22,455 bases of DNA from Chara braunii (lineage: Eukaryota > Streptophyta > Charophyceae > Charales > Characeae), in the NCBI GenBank assembly GCA_003427395.1, contig BFEA01000018.1:4856549-4879003 (forward strand), in the 5' to 3' direction. Within the stretch, counting starts at the first letter, position 1; every line of letters begins with the position of its first letter. The notes under the pieces were generated by a model that was not told the origin of the DNA, searched no databases, and worked only from the letters and a program-made list of their open reading frames with translations. Shown here in pieces: positions 1 through 8,448 of the stretch. Both the position numbers and the translations under genes were made by a program.

Positions 1-61
1 GTGTGTGTTATCTTTATTTTTTTTTTTCTCTCTGTCTCTCTGTCTCTCTCTCTCTCTATCT

Positions 62-64
<3 letters not shown>

Positions 65-110
<46 letters not shown>
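65..110. repeat. (TC)n dinucleotide microsatellite
   Basis: An uninterrupted TC/CT run of about 23 units. It is preceded by an imperfect CT-rich tract from about base 27 and followed by a short (TAG)n run at 113-127. Apparent serine/leucine-rich ORFs across it are translations of the repeat and are not genes. Confidence 0.97.
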
Positions 111-114
<4 letters not shown>

Positions 115-127
115 GTAGTAGTAGTAC

Positions 128-738
128 TGTGGTGCATACATTTAACGAAGTGGGGTGCATACAGTTGCAGCACGGTGTCGAGACTGGTGGGTCGCGAATA
201 ACTTTCCATCACTCGAGAGATCGAATACGGACAATTTGTGCACAACAGAGAAATCTGGAGTGAGGAAGCAGGAGAGAGAAAAGACAAAGGATTAGGCCGC
301 AGAAGGGAGTGATGCCCTGAGGAGAGAATCACAGGAGGAAAAAACTAGCGACGGCAAGCAAGCAAGCGCAAGAACAGGGGCACGTAGAACATAGCAGGAG
401 GCCGGGTGGACCATCAGAATGCAATAAGACTAAGGCCAAAGGGCCCTTTGAACTAACAATTGCAGCACAACAACAATAAGGGAATGAGGAAGTCGAGGGA
501 TGAGCTGCCAGAAGCCGCGGGCAGCCAGAAAATGAGGGGCCAACGTGGGGGCCACCTATGGGAACCTCGGAGCGGAGGCCCATGACCAAAAAGATCGGCA
601 CGCACAAGGCGCGAGGAAAGACTAAGGAGAGAGGTCGCTATGGGGCGACAAGACACCCAAGGGGCGTGGGACACCTCGGGGAAAGACACCTGGGACCACG
701 TGAGACTAAGTAAAAATAATGGCGTCCGGGGCGAAATG
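128..738. other. Unassigned purine-rich region, no gene seen
   Basis: I see no credible coding frame, RNA gene or repeat longer than a few bases in these ~600 bases. The only long frames are on the - strand and have low-complexity serine/leucine/proline composition, as expected from reading a purine-rich strand backwards. The last ~40 bases (about 705-738) resemble the reverse complement of about 7350-7390, so the right end of this stretch probably belongs to the repeat family described downstream. Confidence 0.5.
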
Positions 739-867
739 TGTCGGGGGCCGCCGACGGGACTTAGTGTCGGGGACCACCGGCGGGACTAAGTGTCGGGGAC
801 TGCCGACGAGACAAAGTGTCGGGAACCACCGACGGGACTAAGTGTCCGGGACCACCAACGGGACAAG
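739..867 (+). repeat. 26-bp GC-rich tandem repeat, five units
   Basis: Five consecutive units of the form TGTCGGGGACCACCGRCGGG plus ACTAAG start at 739, 765, 791, 817 and 843. Spacing is exactly 26 bp, with a few substitutions per unit; the last unit is one base short. Similar GC-rich words occur in reverse complement at about 7260-7375. Each unit contains a short self-complementary core around CCRCCGRCGG. No coding role is evident. Confidence 0.9.
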
Positions 868-978
868 TGGCGGGGACGTGTGAAAATCCCAAGAAGAAAC
901 GACGGCACCGCATGAGGGAAAAATAATAAATGCAAGGTGCACCGTCAAGATCGACATCTGGACGACCAAGAATATTAA

Positions 979-1004
979 CACCACTAGTGCAAGTACTAGT
1001 GGTG
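979..1004. repeat. Perfect 10-bp inverted repeat (hairpin)
   Basis: CACCACTAGT, six-base loop GCAAGT, ACTAGTGGTG. The equivalent hairpin in the inverted copy is at 7120-7141, with a two-base loop and compensated arms. Confidence 0.9.
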
Positions 1005-1226
1005 ACAAACGACAAGGCCAAAAGGAAAAGGAAAAGTAAAGAAAACTGAAGTGGGAGGCATAAGAGCAATCCAAAAAATCTCGGATCATCCTCTCTCAAG
1101 AAAATAGAGTCAAATAAGACCCCATGTGAAAAATAGCCCTCCGGGAGAAAATCGGAGTGGGAGGGACCATTGTGGGAGAAATGTAGGAGTAAACGGAGGC
1201 TCCCATGGGCATGGGAAGACCATTAT

Positions 1227-1252
1227 TGCAGTCTGAGAAATAACGGACTGCA
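1227..1252. repeat. TGCAGTC hairpin, copy 1
   Basis: TGCAGTC and its reverse complement GACTGCA surround a 12-base loop. It is the first of three hairpins built on the same TGCAGTCCG arm, the others being at 1801-1837 and 1962-1995. Confidence 0.75.
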
Positions 1253-1408
1253 CCTTGGGCATAGGGAGGGCAAAAACTAAGAGGAAGAGGCTAGAAAAGG
1301 GCCTTAACGGTCACTTGACACTTGACATGCTAGAAAAAAGAGAGAAAAGAAAAGAAAAGGGGGAAGAATAAGACAAAAAGAGCGAGAGGGAGTGAGTGAG
1401 TTGGTCGT

Positions 1409-1450
1409 CAGTAGGGACTGCCATAGGTAGGGACTGGCAGGTCCCTACTG
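1409..1450. repeat. CAGTAGGGAC inverted repeat
   Basis: Perfect 10-bp arms CAGTAGGGAC (1409-1418) and GTCCCTACTG (1441-1450) enclose a 22-base loop that repeats TAGGGACTG. A related sequence occurs in reverse complement at about 6670-6705. Confidence 0.8.
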
Positions 1451-1696
1451 TCCAAAAAAGGAGGAGAAAAGAAAAGAAAAGAAAAGAAAAGAAAAGGAAA
1501 GGAAAGAGAAAAATGCCTTAACGGTCTAAAACAGTCACTTGGGGAGATTCATTCGTGACCAGATTCATTTTGGAATATGGCGGTTACAAAGGACTTGGAT
1601 TTTTATTTTTTTTTGCAGCGAAAATCAAAGAAAATCAAGGCCTCTTGCAACCGGAATAAAACAGAATACATGCATAAGGAGAAACGCATGTTTTAG

Positions 1697-1730
1697 GTGC
1701 ATCTGGAGTCAAAATCAAGGCCGGATGCAC
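1697..1730. repeat. GTGCATC hairpin
   Basis: GTGCATCTGG and CCGGATGCAC form near-perfect 10-bp arms around a 14-base loop. A matching hairpin with GTGCATCTGGC/GCCAAATGCAC arms lies at about 6381-6413. Confidence 0.75.
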
Positions 1731-1800
1731 TTGGGAATTGACCGTTTCGTTTTATTTTGAGTAGGGGCTAGTTGTGGGACATTGGGGCTTAGAAATTAAC

Positions 1801-1837
1801 CCCCATTGCAGTCCGAGTTGCAACGGACTGCATGGGG
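1801..1837. repeat. TGCAGTCCG hairpin, copy 2
   Basis: TGCAGTCCG (1807-1815) and CGGACTGCA (1824-1832) pair perfectly around an eight-base loop. The stem extends through CCCCA/TGGGG with a single bulged base, which makes it the strongest stem in the window. Confidence 0.85.
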
Positions 1838-1961
1838 GAGAGAAAACACATGTTCTAGGTGCATCCGGAGCCAATATTGAGCCCGGAGACACCAAAAAAT
1901 TTAAAGTTTCATTTTCTTTTAACATGGGGCAAGTTGTGAGGCTGTGGGTGTGGAAAACAGC

Positions 1962-1995
1962 CATGACTGCAGTCCGAGAAATTACGGACGGCATG
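1962..1995. repeat. TGCAGTCCG hairpin, copy 3
   Basis: CATG-CTGCAGTCCG and CGGAC-GGCATG pair with one mismatch and a small bulge around an eight-base A-rich loop. It lies just before the long minisatellite array. Confidence 0.7.
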
Positions 1996-2079
1996 AGGAT
2001 ACCAAGGCCAAGGGAAAATGGGCTACAGCAAACCCAAAAAGGCTAAAAAGAAACAATTTCGGTAAGGGGCAAGTAACTA

Positions 2080-2830
2080 GTGGAAAACACATGCACAATG
2101 GAGAAGAGTTCAACAAAGTAAAGACCTGGAACATGAACTAGACAATGAGACTAGACTAGAGGAAAGCACATGCACAAAGGGAAGAGATCAACTAAACAAA
2201 GATCCGGAACATGAACTTCACAATGAGACTAAATTAGTGGAAAGTACATGCACAAAGGGAAGAGATCAACTAAACAAAGATCCGGAACATGAATTTGACA
2301 AGGGAGGAGGCTAGTCTAGTGGAAGCACACGCACAAAGAGTATGGATCAACAAAGTAAAGATTCGGAATATGATCTTGACAAAAGAGAGACTAGACTAGA
2401 TGGAAAGCACATGCACATAGAGTATGGATCAACGAAGTAAAGATCAGGAATATGATCTTGACAAAAGAGAGACTAGACTAGATGGAGAGCACATGCACAT
2501 AGAGTATGGATCAACGAAGTAAAAATCCGGAATATGAACTTGACAAAACAGAGACTAGACTAGATGGACAGCACATGCTCAATGGAGAAGAGTTCAACAA
2601 AGTGAAGAACCGGAACATGAATTTGACGATGTAGACTAGACTAGTGGAAGCACATGCACAAAGGAGAAGATTTCAACAAAGTGAAGAACCGGAACATGAA
2701 CTTGTCAATGTACACTAGACTAGTGGAAGANACACATGCACAAAAGAGAAGAGATCAACAAGGTGAAGAACCGGAACATGAACTTGACAGCTAGAGGCTA
2801 GACTAGTGGAAGCACATGCACAAAGGGAAG
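2080..2830 (+). repeat. ~79-bp minisatellite, subfamily 1 (about 10 units)
   Basis: Units contain GGAAAGCACATGCACAAAGG, then GAGATCAAC..AAAGATCCGGAAC, ATGAACTTGACAATGAGACT and AGACTAGTG, with a period of about 78-80 bp. One N is present at 2731. The same unit, in reverse complement, makes the array at 7490-7895. No ORF or RNA-gene signature runs through it. Confidence 0.93.
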
Positions 2831-4380
2831 ATCATCCGGAACATCACACTAAGTATGAACAAGACAAAGAGATGCTACACTAATGGAAAAGCACATGCAT
2901 CGAAGGGAAGATCAACTGGATCATCACACCAAGTAGGAACATGACAAAGAGATGCTAGACGAATGGAAAAGCTCACGCATTGAAGGGAAGATCAACCGGA
3001 ACATCACACCAAGTAGGAATATGACAAAGAGATGCTAGACTAATGGAAAAACACATGCATTGAAGGGAAGACCAACCGGAACATCACACCACGTAGGAAC
3101 ACGACAATGAGTGATTAAACTAGATGGAAAGCACTTGCATATGAAGGGAAGATCAGTCGGAACATCACACTAAGTATGAACAAGACAAAGAGTTGCTAGA
3201 CTACATGGAAGCACTTGCATATGAAGAGAAGATCAACCGGAACATCACACTAAGTATGAGCAAGACAAAGAGATGTTAGACTAGATGGAAAGCACTTGCA
3301 TATGAAGGGAAGATCAACCGGAACGTCACACCCAGTAGGAACATGACAAAGAGATGCTAGACTAATGAAAAAACACATGCATTGAAGGGAAGATTAACCG
3401 GAACATCACACCACATAGGAACATGACAATTAGTGATTAAACTAGATGAAAAAAACTTTCATATGAAGGGAAGATCAACCAGAACATCACACTAAGTATG
3501 AACAAGACAAAGAGTTGCTAGACTAGATGGAAACATTTACATATGAAGGGAAGATCAACCGGAACATCACACTAAGTATGAGCAAGACAAAGAGATGCTA
3601 CACTAGATGGAAAGTACTTGCATATGAAGGGAAGATCAACCGGAACATCACACCCAGTAGGAATATGACAAAGAGATGCTAAACTAATGGAAAAGCACAT
3701 GCATTGAAGGGAAGACTAACCGGAACATCACACCAAGTAGGAACATGACAAAGAGATGCTAGACTAATGAAAAAGTACATGCATTGAAGGAAAGATCAAC
3801 CGGAACATCACACAAAGTAGGAACAAGACAAAGAGTGATTAGACTAATGAAAGCACATGCATGTGAAGGGAAGATCATCCGGAACATCACACCAAGTATG
3901 AACATGACAATGAGTGATTAGACTAGATGAAAAACACATGCATGTGAAAAGGAGATCATCCGGAATATTATACTAAGTATGAACAAAGCAAAGAGATGCT
4001 AGACTAAATGAGAATCACTTGCATATGAAGGGAAGATCAAACGGAACATCATACTAAGCATGAACATGACAAAGAGTGATTGGACTACATGAAAAACACA
4101 TGCATGTGAAGAGAAGATCATCCGGAACATCACACTAATTATGAACAAGACAATGAGTGATTAGATTAGACGAAAGGCACATGCATATGAAGAGAAGATC
4201 ATCGGGAACATCATACTAAGTATGAACAAGAAAAAGAGATGCTAGACTAGATGGAAAACACTTGCATATGAAGGGAAGATCAACCGGAACATCACACTAA
4301 GTATGAGCATGATAATGAGTGATTAGACTAGATGAAAAGCACATGCATGTGAAGGGAAGATCATCCAGAACATCACATGC
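2831..4380 (+). repeat. ~80-bp minisatellite, subfamily 2 (about 19-20 units)
   Basis: This continues the previous array with a diverged unit containing GAAGATCAACCGGAACATCA, CACTAAGTATGAACAAGACA, AAGAGATGCTAGACTA and GGAAAAGCACATGCAT. Alternating variants (ATGCATTGAAGG versus CATATGAAGGG; AAGAGATGCT versus AATGAGTGATTA) suggest two- or three-unit higher-order repeats. The shared GGAAC, CTAGACTA and CACATGCA words show common ancestry with subfamily 1. Confidence 0.92.
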
Positions 4381-5135
4381 TATTAGATAAGTGAAAACAA
4401 GAGTCTAAGTAGGCAAGATCACCAAAGTTGAATGAAAGACCACCTTTGAAAGAAGCGCTATACTACCTACTTGTTTAGGTGTGAAAAACACAAGTTTGAA
4501 GTTCCAAAATCCCCAATGATTCCCCAAGATTGCATCATGGATCACTCATGGGTAAAGCGCTAAACTACCTACTAGTGTGAGTGTGAAAATCACAAGTTCG
4601 GAAAACCCAAATCACTAAGATTGCATCATGGATCACTCATGGGTGAAGTGCTACACTACCTACTAGTGTGAGTGTGAAAATCACAAGTTTGGAGAGCCCA
4701 AATCACCAAGATTGCCTCAAGGAGCATCCATGTGTGAAGCGCTACACTACTTACTAGTATGAGTGTGAAAATCACAAGTTTGAAGCTCCTAAATCACCAA
4801 GATTGCATCATNCACAAGTTTGAAGCTCCTAAATCACCAAGATTGCATCATGTAGCATCCATGTGTGAAGCGCTACACTACCTACTAGTGTGAGTGTGAA
4901 AATCAAAAACTTGAAGTTCCTAAATCACCAAGATTGCATCATGTAGTATCAATGTGTGAAGCGCTACACTACCTACTAGTGTGAGTGTGAAAATCACAAG
5001 TTTGAAGCTCCCAAATCACCAAGATTGCATCAAGTAACATCCATGTGTGAAGCGATACACTACCTACTAGTGTGAGTGTGAAAAACACAAGTTTGGAGAG
5101 CCCAAATCACCAAGATTGCATCAAGAAGCATCTAG
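4381..5135 (+). repeat. 91-bp tandem repeat array (about 7 units)
   Basis: A second, unrelated repeat. Units contain AAATCACCAAGATTGCATCA, then ATCCATGTGTGAAGCGCTAC, ACTACCTACTAGTGTGAGTG and TGAAAATCACAAGTTTGAAG. The CGCTACACTACC word recurs at about 4557, 4649, 4740, 4869, 4961 and 5052, a spacing of 91-92 bp except across the N at 4812, which is flanked by a 39-bp exact duplication. The first unit (about 4456) is more diverged. Confidence 0.93.
4773..4851. other. Assembly join: N flanked by 39-bp exact duplication
   Basis: Bases 4773-4811 and 4813-4851 are identical and the single N at 4812 sits between them. This is what an unmerged overlap of two contig ends looks like, so the extra partial unit is probably artificial. 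Confidence 0.8.
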
Positions 5136-5450
5136 GAAAGAATCGGAGTACTACCTCNTAGTGCATAAGTGAAAGAGAAGAGTTTGAGTAGTCCATGGAA
5201 GAGAGAAGGTGAAGTAAGAGAAGATGGAGGAGAAGAGGAGAGAGGTGAGGAAGATAGAGATGGAGAAGAAGGGGAGGAAGGGAAAGAGAATGAAAGTAAG
5301 GAGTAGGAAAGAGGAGATGAAGAGGGGAGAGAAGAGAAGGGAGAAAGAGGGAGTGAGGAGGAAAAAGAGGAAGAAGAAGGAGGAGAGGGAGAAGGAGAAA
5401 AAGAAGAAGAAGAAGAAGAAGAAGAAGAAGGTGAAGAAGCATCTTCCTTC
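5136..5450. repeat. Purine-rich low-complexity tract with (GAA)n
   Basis: The + strand is almost entirely A and G from about 5160, ending in a (GAA)n run at about 5400-5435. One N is at 5158. The lysine/glutamate-rich + frame and the leucine/serine-rich - frame across it are what this composition gives in any reading and are not evidence for a gene. Confidence 0.8.
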
Positions 5451-5489
5451 CTCTCACATTGTTGATTTTTTTATGTTGGTGTCCTCTTG

Positions 5490-5983
5490 ATGAAGCTGCT
5501 CCTTCTTGCACAATCTCTTTTTGGCTATGACTTCCTTCTTCTCCAAGTTTTTTTCTCCTCCTCTCTTGCTTTCTCTCAGGCTATGGCAAGCTCCCCCAGC
5601 TATGGTTATGGAGTCCTCCCCTCTAGGAGGGCTAATGGGGCTCCTCTAGCTTCTCTTTCTCTCCTACACCCAGGAGGGATATGGTGGCTCACCTTCCAAG
5701 TGTCTCTCCCACCATCACTATCCTCTTGAGTCCTCCCCACTACCTCCCAGTCTCCTCTAAGCTCTTCCACTACCATGGGCTCCTCCCCTCCCACTCCAAG
5801 TGCAAAGGTGCTCATGTGAGCTCACTTGGGCAGCATGAGCACTCCTCATGCAAATGTCAGAGTGGCGGACGGCATCCTCAGCTTATGTAGGCTGAAACCA
5901 GCAGTCCGGTCAGCCCATGAGCCTCCCCATGAGCCTGGAGGTGAACCGAGGTACCCCCAAGGCAAAATTCCCGCACTAGGCCC
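5490..5983. other. Pyrimidine-rich region, no gene supported
   Basis: The + strand switches from purine-rich to CT-rich at about 5450-5500. A + frame at 5487-5729 begins with a hydrophobic leucine/phenylalanine stretch that could mimic a signal peptide, but its serine/leucine/proline content follows from the base bias and no domain is visible. I do not call it a gene. The tail (from about 5890) contains GCAGTCC words like those in the hairpins at 1227-1995. Confidence 0.5.
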
Positions 5984-6075
5984 TCCTGGAGGTACCTGGG
6001 CCTCATTTTGACCAAGTACATGCAGTCCTCTCCTGGAGGTACCTGCGCCTCATTTTGGCCAAGTACATGCAGTCC
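5984..6075 (+). repeat. 47-bp direct repeat, two units
   Basis: TCCTGGAGGTACCTGSGCCT, CATTTTGRCCAAGTACATGC and AGTCC occur at 5984-6030 and again at 6031-6075 with only two differences. It lies at the outer end of the inverted composite repeat. Confidence 0.9.
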
Positions 6076-6379
6076 AAGTGGTTGGTACCAACTCGGATTG
6101 TCTCTTGGCCTACCCCGGCCCCTTTTTCATTGCTCAAATGCTGCCCCCTAGGGTCCTAATGCCCAAGGGGCAGCAATACTTGAAAGAAAAAGGCCCAAGG
6201 CCTTTTTCTCGATTTTTTTAAGTTTCGGCCTCTTTTGAGTAGGCCGGAGCATTTTTCCATATGGCGGCACATTTTCAGCCTTGGATCTGGCTGAGATCCA
6301 AAGCCAGCAATAATCTGAGCTACCCCCTAGTAGCTCTTGCTTCAATTTTGAGCCCCTAATTCCAGTTTTTCAATTTTTT
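6076..6379. other. Intergenic repeat-derived DNA, no gene seen
   Basis: No frame with a recognisable product. The stretch links the 47-bp repeat to the right-hand composite repeat and probably belongs to that repeat, but I could not align it to the left copy by eye. Confidence 0.4.
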
Positions 6380-7400
6380 GTGCATCTGGCTCTCTTTTAA
6401 GGCCAAATGCACAGTTTTGGTCTTTTCCCTTTTTGTTTCTTTCCATTTTGGGCTGCCACCTCATTTCGGAGCAAGCCGTTTTGAGCTTGCCCTCAAAACA
6501 CGGCTAGTTCCTCTCCACCATGAGATCTGATCTCAGATCCATGGTCAAAAAGAAAACCGGCCACTTCCTTTTTGCATTTTCTCTCATTTTCAGCTTTTTA
6601 ATTCAGATTTTATTACGGCCATATCTCTGCAATCCGGATTGCCCTCCCTCATTTTAGGAAGGATGAGGTCACTGTTGGGACCTGCCACTCCCTACTGTGT
6701 AGGTCCTAATAGGCCGGCACACTCTCCTCCACTCTTTTCTCCCCTTTTGTCTCATTCTCCCTCCTTTTTTTTTTTTTCTTTTTTTTTTTCCTGCTGTGAC
6801 AAGTGTCAACCTGCTGAGCACCCTCTTTCTAGGCCCTAGGGTCTCATTCAAGGCCAGGTTCATGGCTGTTATATGACCATTACATCTCGGATTCCAATAA
6901 TGGCACCCCCATGCTCCTAGGGGGCTCCATTTTGCTCCCGTTTGCTCAATTCAGAGCCCCTTTTGCTCCGATTTTCTAAGGGCAGCCTTTTTCTCATGTT
7001 GGGCCTCTCAAGGCTCTATTTTCTTATGCCTTGCTAGTCGGAGATATGCCGGACTGCTGGGCAGCCTTCCCAATACCCTTATTTCATTTTTCTTTCTCTC
7101 ATGGCTCTCCCACTTGCTCCCACTAGTGCTTGCACTAGTGGTGTTAATATTTTTCACTGTCTAGGTCCTCGATCTCGACGGTGCCGCTTGCTTGCACAAT
7201 TATTCCTTATGTTTGCTCATGGTTCCCTTGGGACATCCCAAGTCCCCGCCACTTTCGTACATACTAGCTCCATTTCTTTGTCTCGTCGGCGGTCCCGCCG
7301 ACGCGTGTCCCGTTTTTTCGATTTTTATTATTTTGACCCATTTGGTCCCCGACAACATCCCGGACGGCGTCCCGTTTTTATTTCTTTGGGGCCCATTGCC
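6380..7400 (-). repeat. Right (inverted) copy of the composite hairpin-bearing repeat
   Basis: Read on the - strand, this block carries the order of elements seen at about 720-1730: GC-rich words like the 26-bp repeat (7260-7375), the CACTAGTG hairpin (7120-7141), AAGAAAATAGAG, GAGAAAATCGGAG, the GTAGGGAGTGGCAGGTCCC element (about 6670-6705) and the GTGCATCTGG hairpin (about 6381-6413). Poly-pyrimidine runs on the + strand at about 6770-6790 correspond to poly-purine runs in the left copy. No coding region is supported. Confidence 0.6.
7120..7141. repeat. Perfect 10-bp inverted repeat (hairpin)
   Basis: CCACTAGTGC followed by TT and GCACTAGTGG. It is the counterpart of the hairpin at 979-1004. 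Loop length differs, but both arms have stayed complementary. Confidence 0.88.
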
Positions 7401-7489
7401 CTTGGTGGTCCTATCATTTTTATATGTGTGCCAATTTTTCTAGACCGTGAGATCTCATCTCATAGTTGCCGTTTACCGTTAAGTTCATT

Positions 7490-7895
7490 TTCGGATCTTT
7501 ACTTTGTTGAACTCTTCTTCATTGTGCATGTGTTTTCCACTAGTCTAGTCTCATTGTCAAGTTCATGTTCCGGATCTTTACTTTGTTGAACTTTTCTCCA
7601 TTGTGCATGTGTTTTCCACTAGTCTAGTCTCATTGTCAAGTTCATGTTCCGGATCTTTGTTTAGTTGATCTCTTCCCTTTGTGCATGTGCTTTCCACTAG
7701 TCTAGTCTCATTGTCAAGTTCATGTTCCGGATCTTTACTTTGTTGAACTCTTCTCCATTGTGTATGTGCTTTCCACTAGTCTAGTCNGTTCCGGATCTTT
7801 ACTTTGTTGAACTCTTCTCCATTGTGTATGTGCTTTCCACTAGTCTAGTCTCATTGTCAAGTTCATGTTCCGGATCTTTACTTTGTTGAAACTCT
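7490..7895 (-). repeat. 79-bp minisatellite, inverted array (about 5 units)
   Basis: Units are GGATCTTTACTTTGTTGAAC, TCTTCTCCATTGTGTATGTG, CTTTCCACTAGTCTAGTCTC and ATTGTCAAGTTCATGTTCC, which is the reverse complement of subfamily 1 at 2080-2830. Units here are much more alike than in the left array. An N at 7787 is flanked by a 63-bp exact duplication (7724-7786 and 7788-7850), so one unit may be artificial. Confidence 0.93.
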
Positions 7896-7977
7896 TTTCC
7901 TTTGTGCATTGTGTGTGCATGCATATGAGGACCCCGAAAAGACTAAGGGGCCTACTTCAATAAGGTGGGAAGCAAAT

Positions 7978-8427
7978 TGTGAGATCCGATGGATGCTTAG
8001 AGGCGAGGGGGAGGACGGCCCCGCCGCACCCCGATAACGCCATATAGCCAAAATGCTTAGGGAAATGGTGCGTGGCCTAAGAATGACGCTTAGCCTACGT
8101 ACAAGAGAAGAGAAACGCTCAAAGAACGCTTGGACTGCCTGCATATTGGAAGGAGCAATTGCTTGAGAACACAATAAAGAATAAAAAGAAATCAGCGTTG
8201 CGGAAACGACCAGCGAGACTGTCACCCAGCGTGAGGGTTGAGCTACATCCCCAATGTCAAAGCTCTCTAGCGCGATGACCCACCCCCATTGATCTCAAAG
8301 CACTAGGTGGGGGTGACCTTGGGACGAATGGCCCGCGCCCTGAGCATGAGTGTGGGCAGGCCGAGCTAACTGGGACCCGCAGTGGGGTCGACTAAGGCTC
8401 GAAAGTCTACCGAGGTTTGGGCCTACA
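7978..8427 (+). repeat. Candidate 5' LTR (single copy visible)
   Basis: The stretch begins TGTGAGATCC, a start common among plant gypsy LTRs, and ends CCTACA, so it has the TG...CA ends of an LTR. An AATAAA polyadenylation-like hexamer is at 8173-8178. It immediately follows the 79-bp array and precedes a TTGG word that could start the primer-binding site. I could not confirm it because the matching 3' LTR, which should lie beyond 22455, is not in view. Confidence 0.35.
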
Positions 8428-8430
8428 AAA

Positions 8431-8448
8431 TTGGTGGAGGTGACGGGC
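8431..8448 (+). promoter_or_regulatory. Candidate primer-binding site
   Basis: TTGGTGGAGGTGACGGGC lies three bases after the proposed LTR end (CCTACA AAA TTGG). Primer sites begin with TGG, complementary to a tRNA CCA end. I cannot name the tRNA: the sequence is not the common plant initiator-Met site TGGTATCAGAGC. Confidence 0.3.

Larger units (their letters stand above)
870..2000 (+). repeat. Left copy of a composite hairpin-bearing repeat
   Basis: Patches of this block recur as the reverse complement of about 6380-7250. Shared words include the CACTAGTG hairpin, AAGAAAATAGAG, GAGAAAATCGGAG, GGAGGCTCCCA/GGGCATGG, a GTAGGGASTGGCAGGTCCC element and a GTGCATCTGG hairpin, in the same relative order. 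It also contains (GAAAA)6 at 1466-1495. The two copies are well diverged, so this is an old repeat family. No ORF longer than about 90 codons exists, and the frames present lack any recognisable domain. It could be part of a non-autonomous transposon or of a long LTR; no termini were identified. Confidence 0.6.

Noticed and set aside
2080-5130. CRISPR-like array
   Set aside because: Units are contiguous whole tandem copies of 79-91 bp with no constant repeat/unique spacer pattern, and the context is eukaryotic.
5107-5511. Lysine/glutamate-rich or leucine-rich proteins over the GA tract
   Set aside because: Composition is dictated by the purine repeat; both strands stay open merely because the tract lacks stop-forming base combinations.
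5487-5729. Small secreted-protein-like ORF with hydrophobic N terminus
   Set aside because: In CT-rich DNA any frame is rich in Leu, Phe and Ser; no conserved motif and no support for expression.
7101-7589. 162-codon + frame in the inverted repeat
   Set aside because: It runs from the hairpin block into the 79-bp array and matches sequence that is clearly non-coding repeat on the other copy.
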